64,000 bases of DNA from Ornithobacterium rhinotracheale (GCF_004088395.1 NZ_CP035107.1:1317001-1381000); one strand, 5' to 3'; positions 9,091 through 18,563 are shown, counted from the stretch's first letter. The notes: generated by a model not told the origin, from the sequence alone. Numbers and translations: made by a program.

Positions 9091-9693
9091 ATGGAATTAA
9101 ATACATTTTCAGCACAATATTTCCCTCCCATTCGTTTTTTTGCAGATTTTTTAGTGCAAAAAAGCCCCTGTATTGATGTCTTTGAAAACTATCAAAAGCA
9201 GACTTACAGAAATCGTTGCCACATATTAAGCCCTAATGGGCTGCAAAAGCTCGTGGTGCCAATTGCCCACACGGGAAATCGTGCGATGAAGGATTTGCAG
9301 ATAAGTTATGCCCAAGATTGGCAAAAGGAACACTTGCGCTCATTTGAGGCGGCCTACCGACGCTCGCCCTATTTTGAGTATTATGAGGATGATTTGATGC
9401 CTGTCTTTGAAAAGAAACATAAATTCCTTTTAGATTTAAATTTAGAAATTTTGGAACAACTTTTGAGTTTGCTCCAAGTGGAAAAAACATTTTCGCTCTC
9501 TGAATCTTATGTAGAATCGCCCACTAGGGATTTTAGGCAAGCCTATGATGCTAAAAATCCTGTGGTAGATTTGCCAGAATATGTACAAGTATTCAGCGAA
9601 AAGTTGCATTTTCACCCAGATTTAAGCGTGGTAGATTTATTATTTAATGAAGGACCCCAAAGTATAGTTTATTTAAAAAATTTAATACAATAA
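9091..9693 (+). CDS. WbqC family protein
   Basis: About 200 aa from the preferred ATG at 9091. A longer frame exists from 9067, but a -7 promoter box overlaps its first codons. The features FSAQYFPPIRFFADFL near the N-terminus, YQKQTYRNRCHI, then W-KEHLRSFEAAYRRSPYFEYYEDDL are typical of WbqC-like proteins, which are often in polysaccharide clusters in other bacteria; the biochemical role is unclear. The subtilase gene follows 7 bp downstream, so the two are co-transcribed. Confidence 0.78.
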   Translation: MELNTFSAQYFPPIRFFADFLVQKSPCIDVFENYQKQTYRNRCHILSPNGLQKLVVPIAHTGNRAMKDLQISYAQDWQKEHLRSFEAAYRRSPYFEYYEDDLMPVFEKKHKFLLDLNLEILEQLLSLLQVEKTFSLSESYVESPTRDFRQAYDAKNPVVDLPEYVQVFSEKLHFHPDLSVVDLLFNEGPQSIVYLKNLIQ

Positions 9694-9700
9694 TTAGTAA

Positions 9701-11380
9701 ATGAAAAAATTAGTACTCAGTTTATCTCTCGTAGCAAGCTTTGTTTTTGCACAAGAAAAACCATCAGCAGAAGAATTAGCCAAACAAAATTGGTATCATG
9801 TGAACTATGCCAAAGACAATGTTTATGGAGTAGCCACCGAAGATGCCTATGCGTATGCACAATCCAAAGGCTTGAAATCCACCCCAATCATCGTAGCCGT
9901 GATTGATAGCGGTATTGAGGGCGACCACCCAGATTTACAAGCCAATATGTGGACAAACCCTAAGGAAATCCCAGGGAATGGCATTGATGATGATGGCAAT
10001 GGTTACATTGACGACATTCACGGCTGGAACTTTATCGGCGGGCCTAATGGCGATGTGGAGCACGATAATACCGAAATTACTCGCTTGGTGAGAGAATACA
10101 AAGCCCTTTTTGACTCAAAAGATGAGGCTGCAAATAAGGCTAACCAGAAAAAATTCCCTAAAAAATATGCCGAGTATCAAAAAATTCTCCCTAAATACAA
10201 AGAGGAGTATGCCCTTGCGCAAATGAATCTTATGCAAATTGAGGAGGAAATCAAACAGATTACAGGCGTTATTGAAAACTTTGGCAAAGAATACGGCGAA
10301 GATAAAGTCATCTCTCTTGAAGGGCTTAAAGCATTTACCCCTAAAAGTGATGCTACTAAGTTTTTAAAAGAGCAAATCATTGAATCTATCGAGGCCTCAG
10401 AAAGAAGCGAATATGCCGGAAAAACTCCAAAAGACCTCATCAATGAAATAAAAAATGAAGCAAGCGATGCCTTAAACTACTACAAAGGCAAAGCAGATTA
10501 TTACCTAAACCTTGAATATGACCCGCGCTCAATCGTAGGTGATAACTACAATGATGTAAACGAGCGAATCTATGGAAACAACACCACAGAAGGCCCCGAT
10601 GCACTCCACGGAACTCATGTGGCGGGTATCATAGGCGCCGTGAGAAATAACGGCATCGGAATGAACGGAGTGGCTGAAAATGTAAAAATCATGAATGTGC
10701 GCACCGTGCCAGATGGCGATGAGCGCGATAAAGATGTAGCCAACGCTATTCGCTATGCGGTAGACAATGGCGCTAAGGTAATCAATATGAGTTTCGGAAA
10801 GGCATACTCACCAGATAAGCAAGCCGTGTGGGACGCCATCAAATACGCGACAGACCACAATGTGCTGCTAGTAAAAGCCGCAGGGAATGATAATGCAAAT
10901 ATTGATACAGATATCCACTACCCTACCAATTTTAGAAACGGACACCCTGTGAGCAACTCACTGCTCACCGTGGGCGCAAGCACACCAAGCAATCAGTCTA
11001 TCAAAGCCAGTTTCTCAAACTTTGGTAAACAGCAAGTAGATATCTTTGCCCCTGGGGTAGAAATCTACTCCACCGTGCCAGATGCAAGCTACAAATATCT
11101 ACAAGGAACTTCGATGGCGTCTCCAGTAGTAGCTGGTGTTGCGGCATTGGTTTGGAGCTACTTCCCTAACCTTACTGCACAAGAAATCAGAAATATCTTA
11201 ATCGAAACTGGAAACTACAACGAAAACTTGAAAGATATTTCTACTCACGGTGTAGTGGTAGATGCATTGAAAGCACTTAAAAAAGCGGAAGAAGTATCTA
11301 ATGCAAAAGCAGGAGTTACTGCCCCAGCGAAAGCTGAAACAAAGAAAAACAAAAAGTCTAGTAAAAAAAGAAAGAAATAA
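9701..11380 (+). CDS. Secreted subtilisin-like serine protease (S8)
   Basis: The 559-aa precursor has a signal peptide (MKKLVLSLSLVASFVFAQ). The triad is Asp69 in VAVIDSG, His303 in HGTHVAG and Ser471 in GTSMASP, with the oxyanion Asn396 in AAGND. An insert of about 190 residues, rich in Lys/Glu helix, separates Asp from His, a layout found in Bacteroidetes S8 enzymes. The C-terminus is a basic KKNKKSSKKRKK tail, not a T9SS sorting domain, so it is probably periplasmic. It is followed by an intrinsic terminator. Confidence 0.9.
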   Translation: MKKLVLSLSLVASFVFAQEKPSAEELAKQNWYHVNYAKDNVYGVATEDAYAYAQSKGLKSTPIIVAVIDSGIEGDHPDLQANMWTNPKEIPGNGIDDDGNGYIDDIHGWNFIGGPNGDVEHDNTEITRLVREYKALFDSKDEAANKANQKKFPKKYAEYQKILPKYKEEYALAQMNLMQIEEEIKQITGVIENFGKEYGEDKVISLEGLKAFTPKSDATKFLKEQIIESIEASERSEYAGKTPKDLINEIKNEASDALNYYKGKADYYLNLEYDPRSIVGDNYNDVNERIYGNNTTEGPDALHGTHVAGIIGAVRNNGIGMNGVAENVKIMNVRTVPDGDERDKDVANAIRYAVDNGAKVINMSFGKAYSPDKQAVWDAIKYATDHNVLLVKAAGNDNANIDTDIHYPTNFRNGHPVSNSLLTVGASTPSNQSIKASFSNFGKQQVDIFAPGVEIYSTVPDASYKYLQGTSMASPVVAGVAALVWSYFPNLTAQEIRNILIETGNYNENLKDISTHGVVVDALKALKKAEEVSNAKAGVTAPAKAETKKNKKSSKKRKK

Positions 11381-11414
11381 TATAGTTTTTAATTATTAAA
11401 TTTCTTAATTTTAG

Positions 11415-11446
11415 GGCTATACTTTTAAATAAGTATAGCCTTTTTT
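11415..11446 (+). terminator. Intrinsic terminator after the subtilase gene
   Basis: A 10-bp perfect stem GGCTATACTT / AAGTATAGCC with loop TTAAAT is followed by TTTTTT. Confidence 0.85.
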
Positions 11447-11460
11447 ATAAACCTTAAACT

Positions 11461-12114
11461 ATGAAACCTATAAATAACCTTACATCCTCAAACATTAAAA
11501 GCCTATTTAGAAACACAAAAACACCTGGCTGGAAAGCCCAAAAAGTAATGGCACCGCCCTATCGTCAAAACTTGGTAGACAAGGCAAGATACAATCCTGC
11601 CAATCCTAGGATTGCAGCTGTGCTCATCATAGTATATGAAGAAAATGGCGAATTGTATTTTCCCGTAATTCACAGAAACACCTACCCTGGCGTGCATTCC
11701 AATCAAATTGGATTCCCTGGTGGAAGGGTGGAATCCGTAGATGGAGATCTGCAAGATACTGCTTTGCGAGAAAGTCTAGAAGAAATCAATGCAAATCCCA
11801 ATTGTATAGAAATCGTGGGCGAATTAAGCCAATTATTTATTCCGCCAAGCAACTTTATGGTGCATCCCTTTGTAGGTGTTTACAATGGCAAACCAGATTT
11901 CATCCCCTCTGAGCGAGAAGTAAAAGCCATTATTCCATTAAAATTAAATGAATTTATTCACTCACCCAACATTATAGAACACACCGTAGTTGTAGACAAC
12001 ATTGCACACCAAGTGCCTGCATTTGCTTTGCCCAACAATTTAATTTGCTGGGGTGCAACTGCGATGATGTTAAATGAATTTCTTGTATTTTTGCGAAATT
12101 CATTAAATTTGTAG
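11461..12114 (+). CDS. Nudix hydrolase, probable CoA pyrophosphatase
   Basis: The 217-aa cytosolic protein has the Nudix box GGRVESVDGDLQDTALRESL followed by EEI. The preceding motif SNQIGFPGG and the length match the CoA-diphosphatase (NudL/NUDT7-like) group, which splits CoA into 4'-phosphopantetheine and 3',5'-ADP. The acyltransferase gene follows at 18 bp, probably in one operon. Confidence 0.82.
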   Translation: MKPINNLTSSNIKSLFRNTKTPGWKAQKVMAPPYRQNLVDKARYNPANPRIAAVLIIVYEENGELYFPVIHRNTYPGVHSNQIGFPGGRVESVDGDLQDTALRESLEEINANPNCIEIVGELSQLFIPPSNFMVHPFVGVYNGKPDFIPSEREVKAIIPLKLNEFIHSPNIIEHTVVVDNIAHQVPAFALPNNLICWGATAMMLNEFLVFLRNSLNL

Positions 12115-12132
12115 CCCTAAAAAACTAGGATT

Positions 12133-12918
12133 GTGAGCCGTAAAAAAAACATATTTTTCGATGCCTTTGGGTATCCACATTTCATCAAGCGATTTATCAT
12201 TTTCACCTTTGGTGCAATTTCGTATCGTAGATACAATGGATTCAATAAGTTAAAAATCCAAGGAACTGAAAATATCGCTAATCTCCCAGAGCAAAATGTA
12301 CTTTTTGTATCGAATCACCAAACCTATTTTGCAGATGTTTCGGCGATGTATCATGTATTTAGCAGCGTGAAAAATGGATTTCAAAATTCAATTAAAAACC
12401 CTATTTACCTGCTAAATCCTAAAATTGATATGTACTATGTAGCGGCAAAAGAAACCATGAACAAAGGTCTTTTGGCTAAAATATTCTCTCTCGCAGGAGC
12501 CGTTACTGTAAAAAGAACATGGCGTGAAGCGGGAAAAGACATCAATCGAAAAGTTGATTTAAAAGAAATTGATAATATTGAAAAAGCTTTGCAACAAGGC
12601 TGGGTAATTACCTTCCCACAAGGTACTACCAAAGCTTTTGCCCCAGGCAGAAAGGGAACGGCACACATCATCAAAAAAAACAAACCAATTGTGATTCCTG
12701 TGGTGATTGATGGATTCCGCCGTTCGTTTGACAAAAAAGGGCTTTTGATTAAAAAGCGTGGAATTGAGCAAACTATGACCTTCAAACCACCTTTAGAAAT
12801 TGATTATGAGAACGATAGCACTCAAAAAATCATAGATCAAGTAATGGACGCTATCGAGCAATCAGAAAAATACATAAAGGTAAAACCTATTCCAGAAGAA
12901 GGCAAAGCCGAAAATTAA
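12133..12918 (+). CDS. 1-acyl-glycerol-3-phosphate acyltransferase family protein
   Basis: The 261-aa PlsC-type acyltransferase begins with GTG. Motif I is SNHQTYFAD, one residue longer between His and Asp than the classical HX4D. Motif III is FPQGTTKAFAPGRKGTAHI, with Gln in place of the usual Glu. It transfers acyl groups in phospholipid or ornithine-lipid synthesis at the inner membrane. It converges with the DCC-family gene, whose end overlaps this one by 4 bp. Confidence 0.82.
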   Translation: MSRKKNIFFDAFGYPHFIKRFIIFTFGAISYRRYNGFNKLKIQGTENIANLPEQNVLFVSNHQTYFADVSAMYHVFSSVKNGFQNSIKNPIYLLNPKIDMYYVAAKETMNKGLLAKIFSLAGAVTVKRTWREAGKDINRKVDLKEIDNIEKALQQGWVITFPQGTTKAFAPGRKGTAHIIKKNKPIVIPVVIDGFRRSFDKKGLLIKKRGIEQTMTFKPPLEIDYENDSTQKIIDQVMDAIEQSEKYIKVKPIPEEGKAEN

Positions 12919-13313
12919 TCCAAAAATCGATTTTTCAACTCAGGCGTTGGGAGCATACATTCGTTTTTTTGCCCAAATAATTTATAGCGATTTTTAGCCA
13001 CTTTTTGGTACAAGAAATCCCTGAATGAACGCGGAAAAACCTGAAAAATAGAAATTATTCGGTACGGATACCCCAAATCTTTAGCAATTTCTAGCACCGC
13101 TTGAGATTGGTTAAATAACTTCTCATCTTTTAGATAAAAAATTGTATTTAAATTTTGTGCATTCTCGCCCAGCTCAGCTAGTTTTTTCTGTGCAAAATTC
13201 GACTGCAATGAACTGAATTTAAACACCTTACCCTCATCCCTCTTTAAAACAAATTGTACAAATTCATCGCATAAATTGCATACACCATCAAAAAAAATTA
13301 TGCGTTCAGCCAT
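12915..13313 (-). CDS. DCC-family thiol-disulfide oxidoreductase (DUF393)
   Basis: About 132 aa from the preferred ATG at 13313; a longer frame to 13370 adds an unlikely leader. The start IIFFDGVCNLCDEFVQF carries the DxxCxxC signature of the family, a thioredoxin-like fold with an uncharacterised redox role. It is divergent from the small gene at 13382. Confidence 0.82.
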   Translation of the reverse strand: MAERIIFFDGVCNLCDEFVQFVLKRDEGKVFKFSSLQSNFAQKKLAELGENAQNLNTIFYLKDEKLFNQSQAVLEIAKDLGYPYRIISIFQVFPRSFRDFLYQKVAKNRYKLFGQKNECMLPTPELKNRFLD

Positions 13314-13381
13314 TAAAAAATTCTTTCGAGCAAAATTAAAAGAAATTTTTATAGTAATTTGCACATTCAAATAAATTTAGC

Positions 13382-13738
13382 ATGGAATTTACCGAAGAAG
13401 AATTGCACTATATCGCTATGAATTTCATTGGCGAAGAGCTTCAAAAAATGGGGTTTGAGTTTCTTGCCGTGAATAGCAAACTTAAAAAACACCCTCAGTT
13501 TGTAACCTACAAGAAGAATCAAAAAAATATCTTTGTTCTTGTGCAGGCCTCCCTCCCACCCGATGATTACACGCGCCTGCCCGCCATTGCGAGCAAGGTC
13601 ATAAGCCACGCGCGGGAGCAAGATGCACGCGTTTGGTTTGCAGGCGTAGGCATCACGCACGCAGATGATTTAAGCCGAAAACCTGTAAAAGGCGAAGCCT
13701 ACAAATTGCTTTTTAATGGATTTAATTTTTTAAGTTAA
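13382..13738 (+). CDS. Small conserved flavobacterial protein, often labelled 'NqrF' in databases
   Basis: The 118-aa soluble protein (EELHYIAMNFIGEELQKMGF, then FLAVNSKLKKHPQFV) resembles a short family that automatic annotation names Na+-NQR subunit F. It has no 2Fe-2S, FAD or NAD(H) domain and cannot be the reductase; the true nqrF is at 43821. Its TAA overlaps the ATG of apbE, so the two are coupled. A role linked to flavin transfer or NQR maturation is inference from this pairing only. Confidence 0.6.
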   Translation: MEFTEEELHYIAMNFIGEELQKMGFEFLAVNSKLKKHPQFVTYKKNQKNIFVLVQASLPPDDYTRLPAIASKVISHAREQDARVWFAGVGITHADDLSRKPVKGEAYKLLFNGFNFLS

Positions 13739-14721
13739 TGAAAAAATCGATTATTTTAGCCTCCTCTCTTTTATTATTAAATGTAGGCTGCAACAAAAAA
13801 ACTGAATCAATCGAGCCTACTTTGCGTTATGCTAAAGGCGATGCTTTTGGATCGAGTTATGGGATTCAATATTATTCAAACAAAGATTTAAGTGATGAAA
13901 TTGTAAAAGCTCTTACTTTTTTCGATGACAAAATCTCTACTTACAAATCGGGTACAGATGTCGATCGATTCAATCAATCGGAAAAAGGTATGGCTGTGGA
14001 TTCTGTAGTGATTGATTTATGGAAACAGTGCCAAGATTTTAACCAAAAAACTGATGGCTATTTCGACCCTACAGTGCAGCCGCTTTCTAATCTTTACGGA
14101 TTTAAAAAAGCTAAAATCCACAATAAGCCAAGCCAAGCACAAGTGGATTCCGTAATGCAATTTGTAGGAATTGCTAAAACCACTGTACGCAACGACTCTA
14201 TTTTAAAAAATGATGCCAGAACCGAATTAGTCTTCAATGCTATTACGGGCTATATCAATGATTATGTGGCACATATACTCGACCAAGCGGGGGTAAAAAG
14301 TTACTTAGTTGAAATCGGTGGCGAAATCAGAGCCAAAGGCAAAAAAGAAGATGGAAACACTTGGGTTGTAGGTGTAGATGTGCCTAAATCGGGCGATCAA
14401 GATTTGTTTACTACCGTTCCGCTTGACAATGAGTCGCTTGCTACTTCTGGAAATTACCGCAAATTCCATATTTTAGACAACGGCGACAAAGTGGTGCACA
14501 CCATGAACCCTATCGACGGAACCTCGGGAATTAGCAACCTTTTAAGTGCCACGGTGATCGCCCCCACGGCTGCCGAGGCAGATGCCACCGCAACTGCCCT
14601 AATGGCTATGGGATTGGACAAAGCTAAAGCCTATGCACAAAATCGCAAAGATTTGAAATTTCTCCTTATCTGGACAGATGACAAAGGAGAATTTCAATCA
14701 GAAAAATTCAATAATTTTTAA
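13738..14721 (+). CDS. apbE: FAD:protein FMN transferase (ApbE)
   Basis: The 327-aa lipoprotein precursor has a lipobox near LLLNVGCNKK. It attaches FMN from FAD through a phosphoester to Thr/Ser of target proteins in the periplasm. Family hallmarks seen: DDKISTYKSGTDVDRFNQS, DGYFDPTVQPL, LVEIGGEIRAKG and the Mg-binding TAAEADATATALMAMG. The target sites lie in NqrC and NqrB of the operon at 46.5-48.5 kb. The gene is convergent with rsmD. Confidence 0.92.
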   Translation: MKKSIILASSLLLLNVGCNKKTESIEPTLRYAKGDAFGSSYGIQYYSNKDLSDEIVKALTFFDDKISTYKSGTDVDRFNQSEKGMAVDSVVIDLWKQCQDFNQKTDGYFDPTVQPLSNLYGFKKAKIHNKPSQAQVDSVMQFVGIAKTTVRNDSILKNDARTELVFNAITGYINDYVAHILDQAGVKSYLVEIGGEIRAKGKKEDGNTWVVGVDVPKSGDQDLFTTVPLDNESLATSGNYRKFHILDNGDKVVHTMNPIDGTSGISNLLSATVIAPTAAEADATATALMAMGLDKAKAYAQNRKDLKFLLIWTDDKGEFQSEKFNNF

Positions 14722-14728
14722 ATTTTGA

Positions 14729-15271
14729 TTATTTACTAAAGAAACTAAAATGTACATTTCCGTACTTTTTGGTTTCTTTATAATTTGGAAAATCGCTTAA
14801 ATCCATTTTTTTAGAGTGCTCTAAAATCAAAGTTCCTTCTGGTTTTAACAGCTGATTTTCAAGCACTAAATCCAATATTTCTCGGTAAGATTCTTTTTCA
14901 AATTCAAACGGCGGATCGGCAAAGATTAAATCATAGCTTAAACCTTGATTCTGAGCTAAAAAACTAAAAACATCTGCTTTAAAAATTTGTAGGTTATCAA
15001 GTTCTAATTGCTCTTTGATCTGGTTGATGAATTTTACGCAAGCAGCGTGTTTATCTACTCCCGTAACAGATTGGCAACCTCTAGAAGCAAACTCATACGA
15101 AATGCTACCAATGCCCGCAAAGAGATCCAAAACTTGTAAATCTTCGAAATAAAAACGGCTGTTTAACACATTAAACAAGCCTTCTTTGGCAAAATCTGTA
15201 GTGGGACGAGTAGGTAGATTTTTAGGTGCCTGCAATTTACGACCTTTCCATTTTCCAGAGATTATTCTCAT
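14729..15271 (-). CDS. rsmD: 16S rRNA (guanine966-N2)-methyltransferase
   Basis: The 180-aa SAM-dependent methyltransferase starts with the diagnostic MRIISGKWKGRKLQAP, then TRPTTDFAKEGLFNVL, SAM loop DLFAGIGSISYE and catalytic FADPPFEF. It methylates G966 of 16S rRNA during 30S assembly. Its start overlaps the end of the DUF3822 gene by 4 bp; together with the 236-aa gene further upstream this is a three-gene operon. Confidence 0.92.
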   Translation of the reverse strand: MRIISGKWKGRKLQAPKNLPTRPTTDFAKEGLFNVLNSRFYFEDLQVLDLFAGIGSISYEFASRGCQSVTGVDKHAACVKFINQIKEQLELDNLQIFKADVFSFLAQNQGLSYDLIFADPPFEFEKESYREILDLVLENQLLKPEGTLILEHSKKMDLSDFPNYKETKKYGNVHFSFFSK

Positions 15272-16023
15272 AATAGTTTTAAATAATGGGTATAATATTG
15301 TAATTCAGTAGCATCGTTCACTCCAGGGATCACATGGCGCACAAAATTTAAAAGTTTTTTAATGAGCCCTTCCCAATCTTCTTCATTTCCAAAAAAGTAT
15401 AATTTATCTTGATTGGTATCTAGCGAAAGTTGCTTATAAACATTTAAAATATAATAAATTATATCATTTTCCGATTGCACCGAAAATACATTGTAAAACA
15501 ACAATTTTTGATTTTTAAGACATAAAATCTCTACCGAACGATGATGGATATTCACAAAAACTTCTGGCGTTTCGTTATCGGTACTTATTGCATTTAAAAA
15601 AGCACTCGATGCACTCGAAATTTCGTATTTAGGATAAATTTTAGACAACATCTGCTCAATTTCTATGGGATAACTGTATAGAAAATGTGCATCGGTATTT
15701 ACAAGTTTTTCGTTTACTACTTTATCGTTTTCATATAAATCTGTATTGAAAGAAATCCACAATTCATTGTCTTTTTCTTGCTGGTAGTACTCACTTGGCA
15801 CAATACAAAATTGCTCTCCGAGCACTTGCGCATAAACTTGATCATACTCTTGCTTTAGATATAAATTATCTTTGATTTTATTCTCTAGCACGAGTTCTAT
15901 TGCCACCTCAGAATTTACCTCATAAGGCGTAAAATCTGTGGCAATAATCTTCTGATCCTTAAAACTACAAAAAGAAAATCCATCCTTTTCAAAAAGGATG
16001 GATAAAATATTACTGCTCATCAA
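15268..16023 (-). CDS. DUF3822 family protein
   Basis: The 251-aa protein resembles the Bacteroidetes-specific DUF3822 family of unknown function, which tends to sit beside rsmD. Visible features are SNILSILFEKDGFSFCSF at the N-terminus and an actin/ASKHA-like alternation of strands, without recognisable catalytic motifs. The adjacent upstream gene ends 3 bp before it. Family call from pattern and context only. Confidence 0.65.
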   Translation of the reverse strand: MMSSNILSILFEKDGFSFCSFKDQKIIATDFTPYEVNSEVAIELVLENKIKDNLYLKQEYDQVYAQVLGEQFCIVPSEYYQQEKDNELWISFNTDLYENDKVVNEKLVNTDAHFLYSYPIEIEQMLSKIYPKYEISSASSAFLNAISTDNETPEVFVNIHHRSVEILCLKNQKLLFYNVFSVQSENDIIYYILNVYKQLSLDTNQDKLYFFGNEEDWEGLIKKLLNFVRHVIPGVNDATELQYYTHYLKLL

Positions 16024-16026
16024 AAA

Positions 16027-16737
16027 TTATTTTTTGAGTTCAGACTTCATTCTTTTAATTCTCTTCTCTTGAATTTTAACATCTACATCTGTACCCCAGT
16101 TTCCTTCAAGTGACGGACGAGACTTGCTACCTACTTTAATGATGTCTGATTTAATTGGAGAAGACTCATCTTTTACTTCACGGCTCACCATCTCTTCATC
16201 TAGCCCATCAAGCACTTTAGCTTTATCAATGCTACCCATAAAGAAATAGTCGCGCTGAATGTTTGTACTATCGTTTCCTACAACACGATCGTTGAAAGAA
16301 GCGTAAAGCTCAATTGGGAATTTTTTACCATTTACTGGGATATAACCAAAGTTTCGGTAATTGAAATCTCTGTTTCCAAAGATTGAATCTTTTACACTTA
16401 CAGGAGACACGATAGTATCTACAATAGTAAAGTTTTTCATCACATCGATACCTTTGCTTTTATCGAACACATAGGCTGATGAATCCTTTCTAGAAATATT
16501 TAATACTTTAGCCGTGTTGATGTAATTCTTCAAAGTATCCAAGCTAGCGGTATATTCTCCGTTTGCTACTTTATACAACTTCTCTGCCAAGGCTAAATCC
16601 TGTAACTGTTCTACCGCAGTAGCATAGCGTTCCATCTTTTCTCTATTAAAATCCACATAACCTTGGATTGAGCGGTAGATTAAAAATGCCAAACCTAATG
16701 CAGTAACTACCAAAATAACTTTAAGTATGTTTTTCAT
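16027..16737 (-). CDS. Membrane-anchored protein of unknown function
   Basis: The 236-aa protein has one N-terminal transmembrane segment (ILKVILVVTALGLAFLIYRS), a short coil (NREKMERYATAVEQLQDLAL) and a periplasmic beta-rich domain ending in Lys-rich KRIKRMKSELKK. I recognise no family. It is the first gene of the operon with DUF3822 and rsmD. Confidence 0.6.
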   Translation of the reverse strand: MKNILKVILVVTALGLAFLIYRSIQGYVDFNREKMERYATAVEQLQDLALAEKLYKVANGEYTASLDTLKNYINTAKVLNISRKDSSAYVFDKSKGIDVMKNFTIVDTIVSPVSVKDSIFGNRDFNYRNFGYIPVNGKKFPIELYASFNDRVVGNDSTNIQRDYFFMGSIDKAKVLDGLDEEMVSREVKDESSPIKSDIIKVGSKSRPSLEGNWGTDVDVKIQEKRIKRMKSELKK

Positions 16738-16754
16738 TGTGTCAAAAATTTATT

Positions 16755-16762
16755 CAAATATA
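16755..16762 (-). promoter_or_regulatory. Promoter -7 box for the 236-aa/DUF3822/rsmD operon
   Basis: TATATTTG on the minus strand matches TAnnTTTG and lies 18 bp before the ATG at 16737. Confidence 0.5.
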
Positions 16763-16829
16763 AATTATTTTTTTAACTAATTAAATATTTTGAGCAAAAA
16801 ATTTTAATTTTACCGCAAATTAAAACTCC

Positions 16830-17567
16830 ATGAAAGTAGTAGCAGTGATTCCTGCGCGATATAATTCGCAAAGATTTCCAGGAAAATTAATGCAAAAATT
16901 AAATGGTAAAGAATTGATTCTCTACACTTACCAGGCGGTGAAAAATACTGAGCTTTTCAATGATGTCATCGTGGCAACAGATGATGCTCGCATTCTGGCA
17001 TGTTTGGAAAAAAATAATGCAAAAGTTCAGCTCACAGCAGAAAATCATATTTCTGGAAGCGATAGAATCGCCGAAGTGGCACAGAATCTTGATGCAGATA
17101 TCATTGTAAATGTACAAGGAGATGAGCCATTTATCACAGTCGAAGATTTAAAAACGCTCATTCAAATTTTTGAAAACGACACGCAAAAAGAAGTCGCCGT
17201 GGGGAGTTTAATGGAAATCATTACCGATCCAGATATGATTGAGAATCCTAATAATGTGAAAGTGGTGGTAGATAGGTACTACAATGCACTTTATTTCTCT
17301 CGTTCAGTTATCCCATATGCACGAGAAATGCAGGAAAACACCACTTATTACAAGCATTTGGGTATTTACGCCTTTCGTCGTGATGCGTTGCTTTCTTTTG
17401 CCACTCTCGACCGTGGATTTTTAGAACCCACCGAAAAACTTGAGCAGCTCCGTTATCTAGAAAATGGTTTTAAAATCCGTTTGGGCATTGCCAAAAATCC
17501 AAGCATTGGTATTGATACGCCAGAGGATTTAGCGATGGCAGAAGCATTCATTCAACAAACTAAATAA
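16830..17567 (+). CDS. kdsB: CMP-Kdo synthetase
   Basis: The 245-aa enzyme activates 3-deoxy-manno-octulosonate with CTP for lipopolysaccharide inner core synthesis. The N-terminal VVAVIPARYNSQRFPGK nucleotide loop, DIIVNVQGDEPFI and YFSRSVIPYAR are family signatures. It is followed at 7 bp by a secreted protein gene and then a DUF3820 gene. Confidence 0.92.
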   Translation: MKVVAVIPARYNSQRFPGKLMQKLNGKELILYTYQAVKNTELFNDVIVATDDARILACLEKNNAKVQLTAENHISGSDRIAEVAQNLDADIIVNVQGDEPFITVEDLKTLIQIFENDTQKEVAVGSLMEIITDPDMIENPNNVKVVVDRYYNALYFSRSVIPYAREMQENTTYYKHLGIYAFRRDALLSFATLDRGFLEPTEKLEQLRYLENGFKIRLGIAKNPSIGIDTPEDLAMAEAFIQQTK

Positions 17568-17574
17568 TTTTTTT

Positions 17575-18234
17575 ATGGCTAAAAGACTTAGCTTTTTATG
17601 GCTCATTTTGGGCCCACTACTTTTTGCACAATCGGCACAATCCATCATCGAAAAACATTTTGAAAACACGGGGGGAACGGCTCGCTGGGATCGATTAAAC
17701 ACCATATATATAAAAGGTGAAGTGATTATGGATGTAAATAATCCCGTGACGCTGAGCATAGAACATCGTCGCCCTTATTTCAAGCGTGTGTCTTTCATCA
17801 TCGATGGCAAAGAAACGCTGAGCGAAGGCTATGATGGCAAAAATGCTTATACCTTTAACCCAGAAAAAAATCAAAATGTGCCGCTTGCCAATTACACACC
17901 CGATGCCTTTGAAACCGATATTTTGCATTACGAAAAAAAAGGATTTAAGGCAGATTTGCTAGGCAAAGAAAAAATCAATAATCAAGAAGTTTTTCATATT
18001 CGTTTGGTTAAAAATACGGTAAAAATCGATTATTGGTTTGATGCTAAAAATTATAATTTGGTGCAATCTGAAGATGACAAAGAAAAAATTATTTACAGCG
18101 ATTTTAAGGTTTTCGATGGGCTAAAGTTTGCCACACACATGCACTATGAGCCCAAAGGAGGGCACGATTATATCATCATTTTTAATCAAATAAAACCGAA
18201 TGCTCCAATCAACGAAAAAAGATTTAAATTTTGA
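17575..18234 (+). CDS. Secreted LolA/outer-membrane-lipoprotein-like protein
   Basis: The 219-aa protein has a signal peptide (LSFLWLILGPLLFAQ). The pattern IIEKHFENTGGTARWDRLN, EGYDGKNAYTFNP, then KIDYWFDAKNYNLVQSEDD suggests the LolA/LolB-type half-barrel common in Bacteroidetes periplasmic proteins. The ligand is unknown; it could be a periplasmic lipid- or lipoprotein-binding protein. It overlaps the next gene. Confidence 0.6.
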   Translation: MAKRLSFLWLILGPLLFAQSAQSIIEKHFENTGGTARWDRLNTIYIKGEVIMDVNNPVTLSIEHRRPYFKRVSFIIDGKETLSEGYDGKNAYTFNPEKNQNVPLANYTPDAFETDILHYEKKGFKADLLGKEKINNQEVFHIRLVKNTVKIDYWFDAKNYNLVQSEDDKEKIIYSDFKVFDGLKFATHMHYEPKGGHDYIIIFNQIKPNAPINEKRFKF

Positions 18235-18458
18235 ACAAAGAAATTTTAATAGAAATCGTTCAGACCAAAATGCCATTTGGAAAATACAAAGGCGTAACGA
18301 TTGCAGATATTCCTGTGCATTATTTAGAATGGTTTAAAAGCAAAGGTTTTCCGCAAGGAAAATTAGGCGTTTTGCTTGCTACCACATTGGAAATCAAATC
18401 AAACGGACTGGAGGAAATTATCTACAATCTCAAAAAATTGTACGGAAACAAGGCTTAA
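18231..18458 (+). CDS. DUF3820 family protein
   Basis: The 75-aa protein has the compact DUF3820 signature MPFGKYKGVTIADIPVHYLE, then WFKSKGFPQGKLG. The function is unknown, although some relatives are called quorum-sensing-regulated virulence factors. The frame begins with TTG that overlaps the upstream TGA (TTGA), which suggests coupled re-initiation; the ATG at 18270 would cut into the domain. Confidence 0.75.
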   Translation: MNKEILIEIVQTKMPFGKYKGVTIADIPVHYLEWFKSKGFPQGKLGVLLATTLEIKSNGLEEIIYNLKKLYGNKA

Positions 18459-18563
18459 AAACTGACTAAAATCACTTAATTTTGCACTTTTATATTTCGA
18501 TTAATTTATGAAGTTATAAAAATTCTTTATCTATTAATTATTCTATATATGAAATAAAACAAT

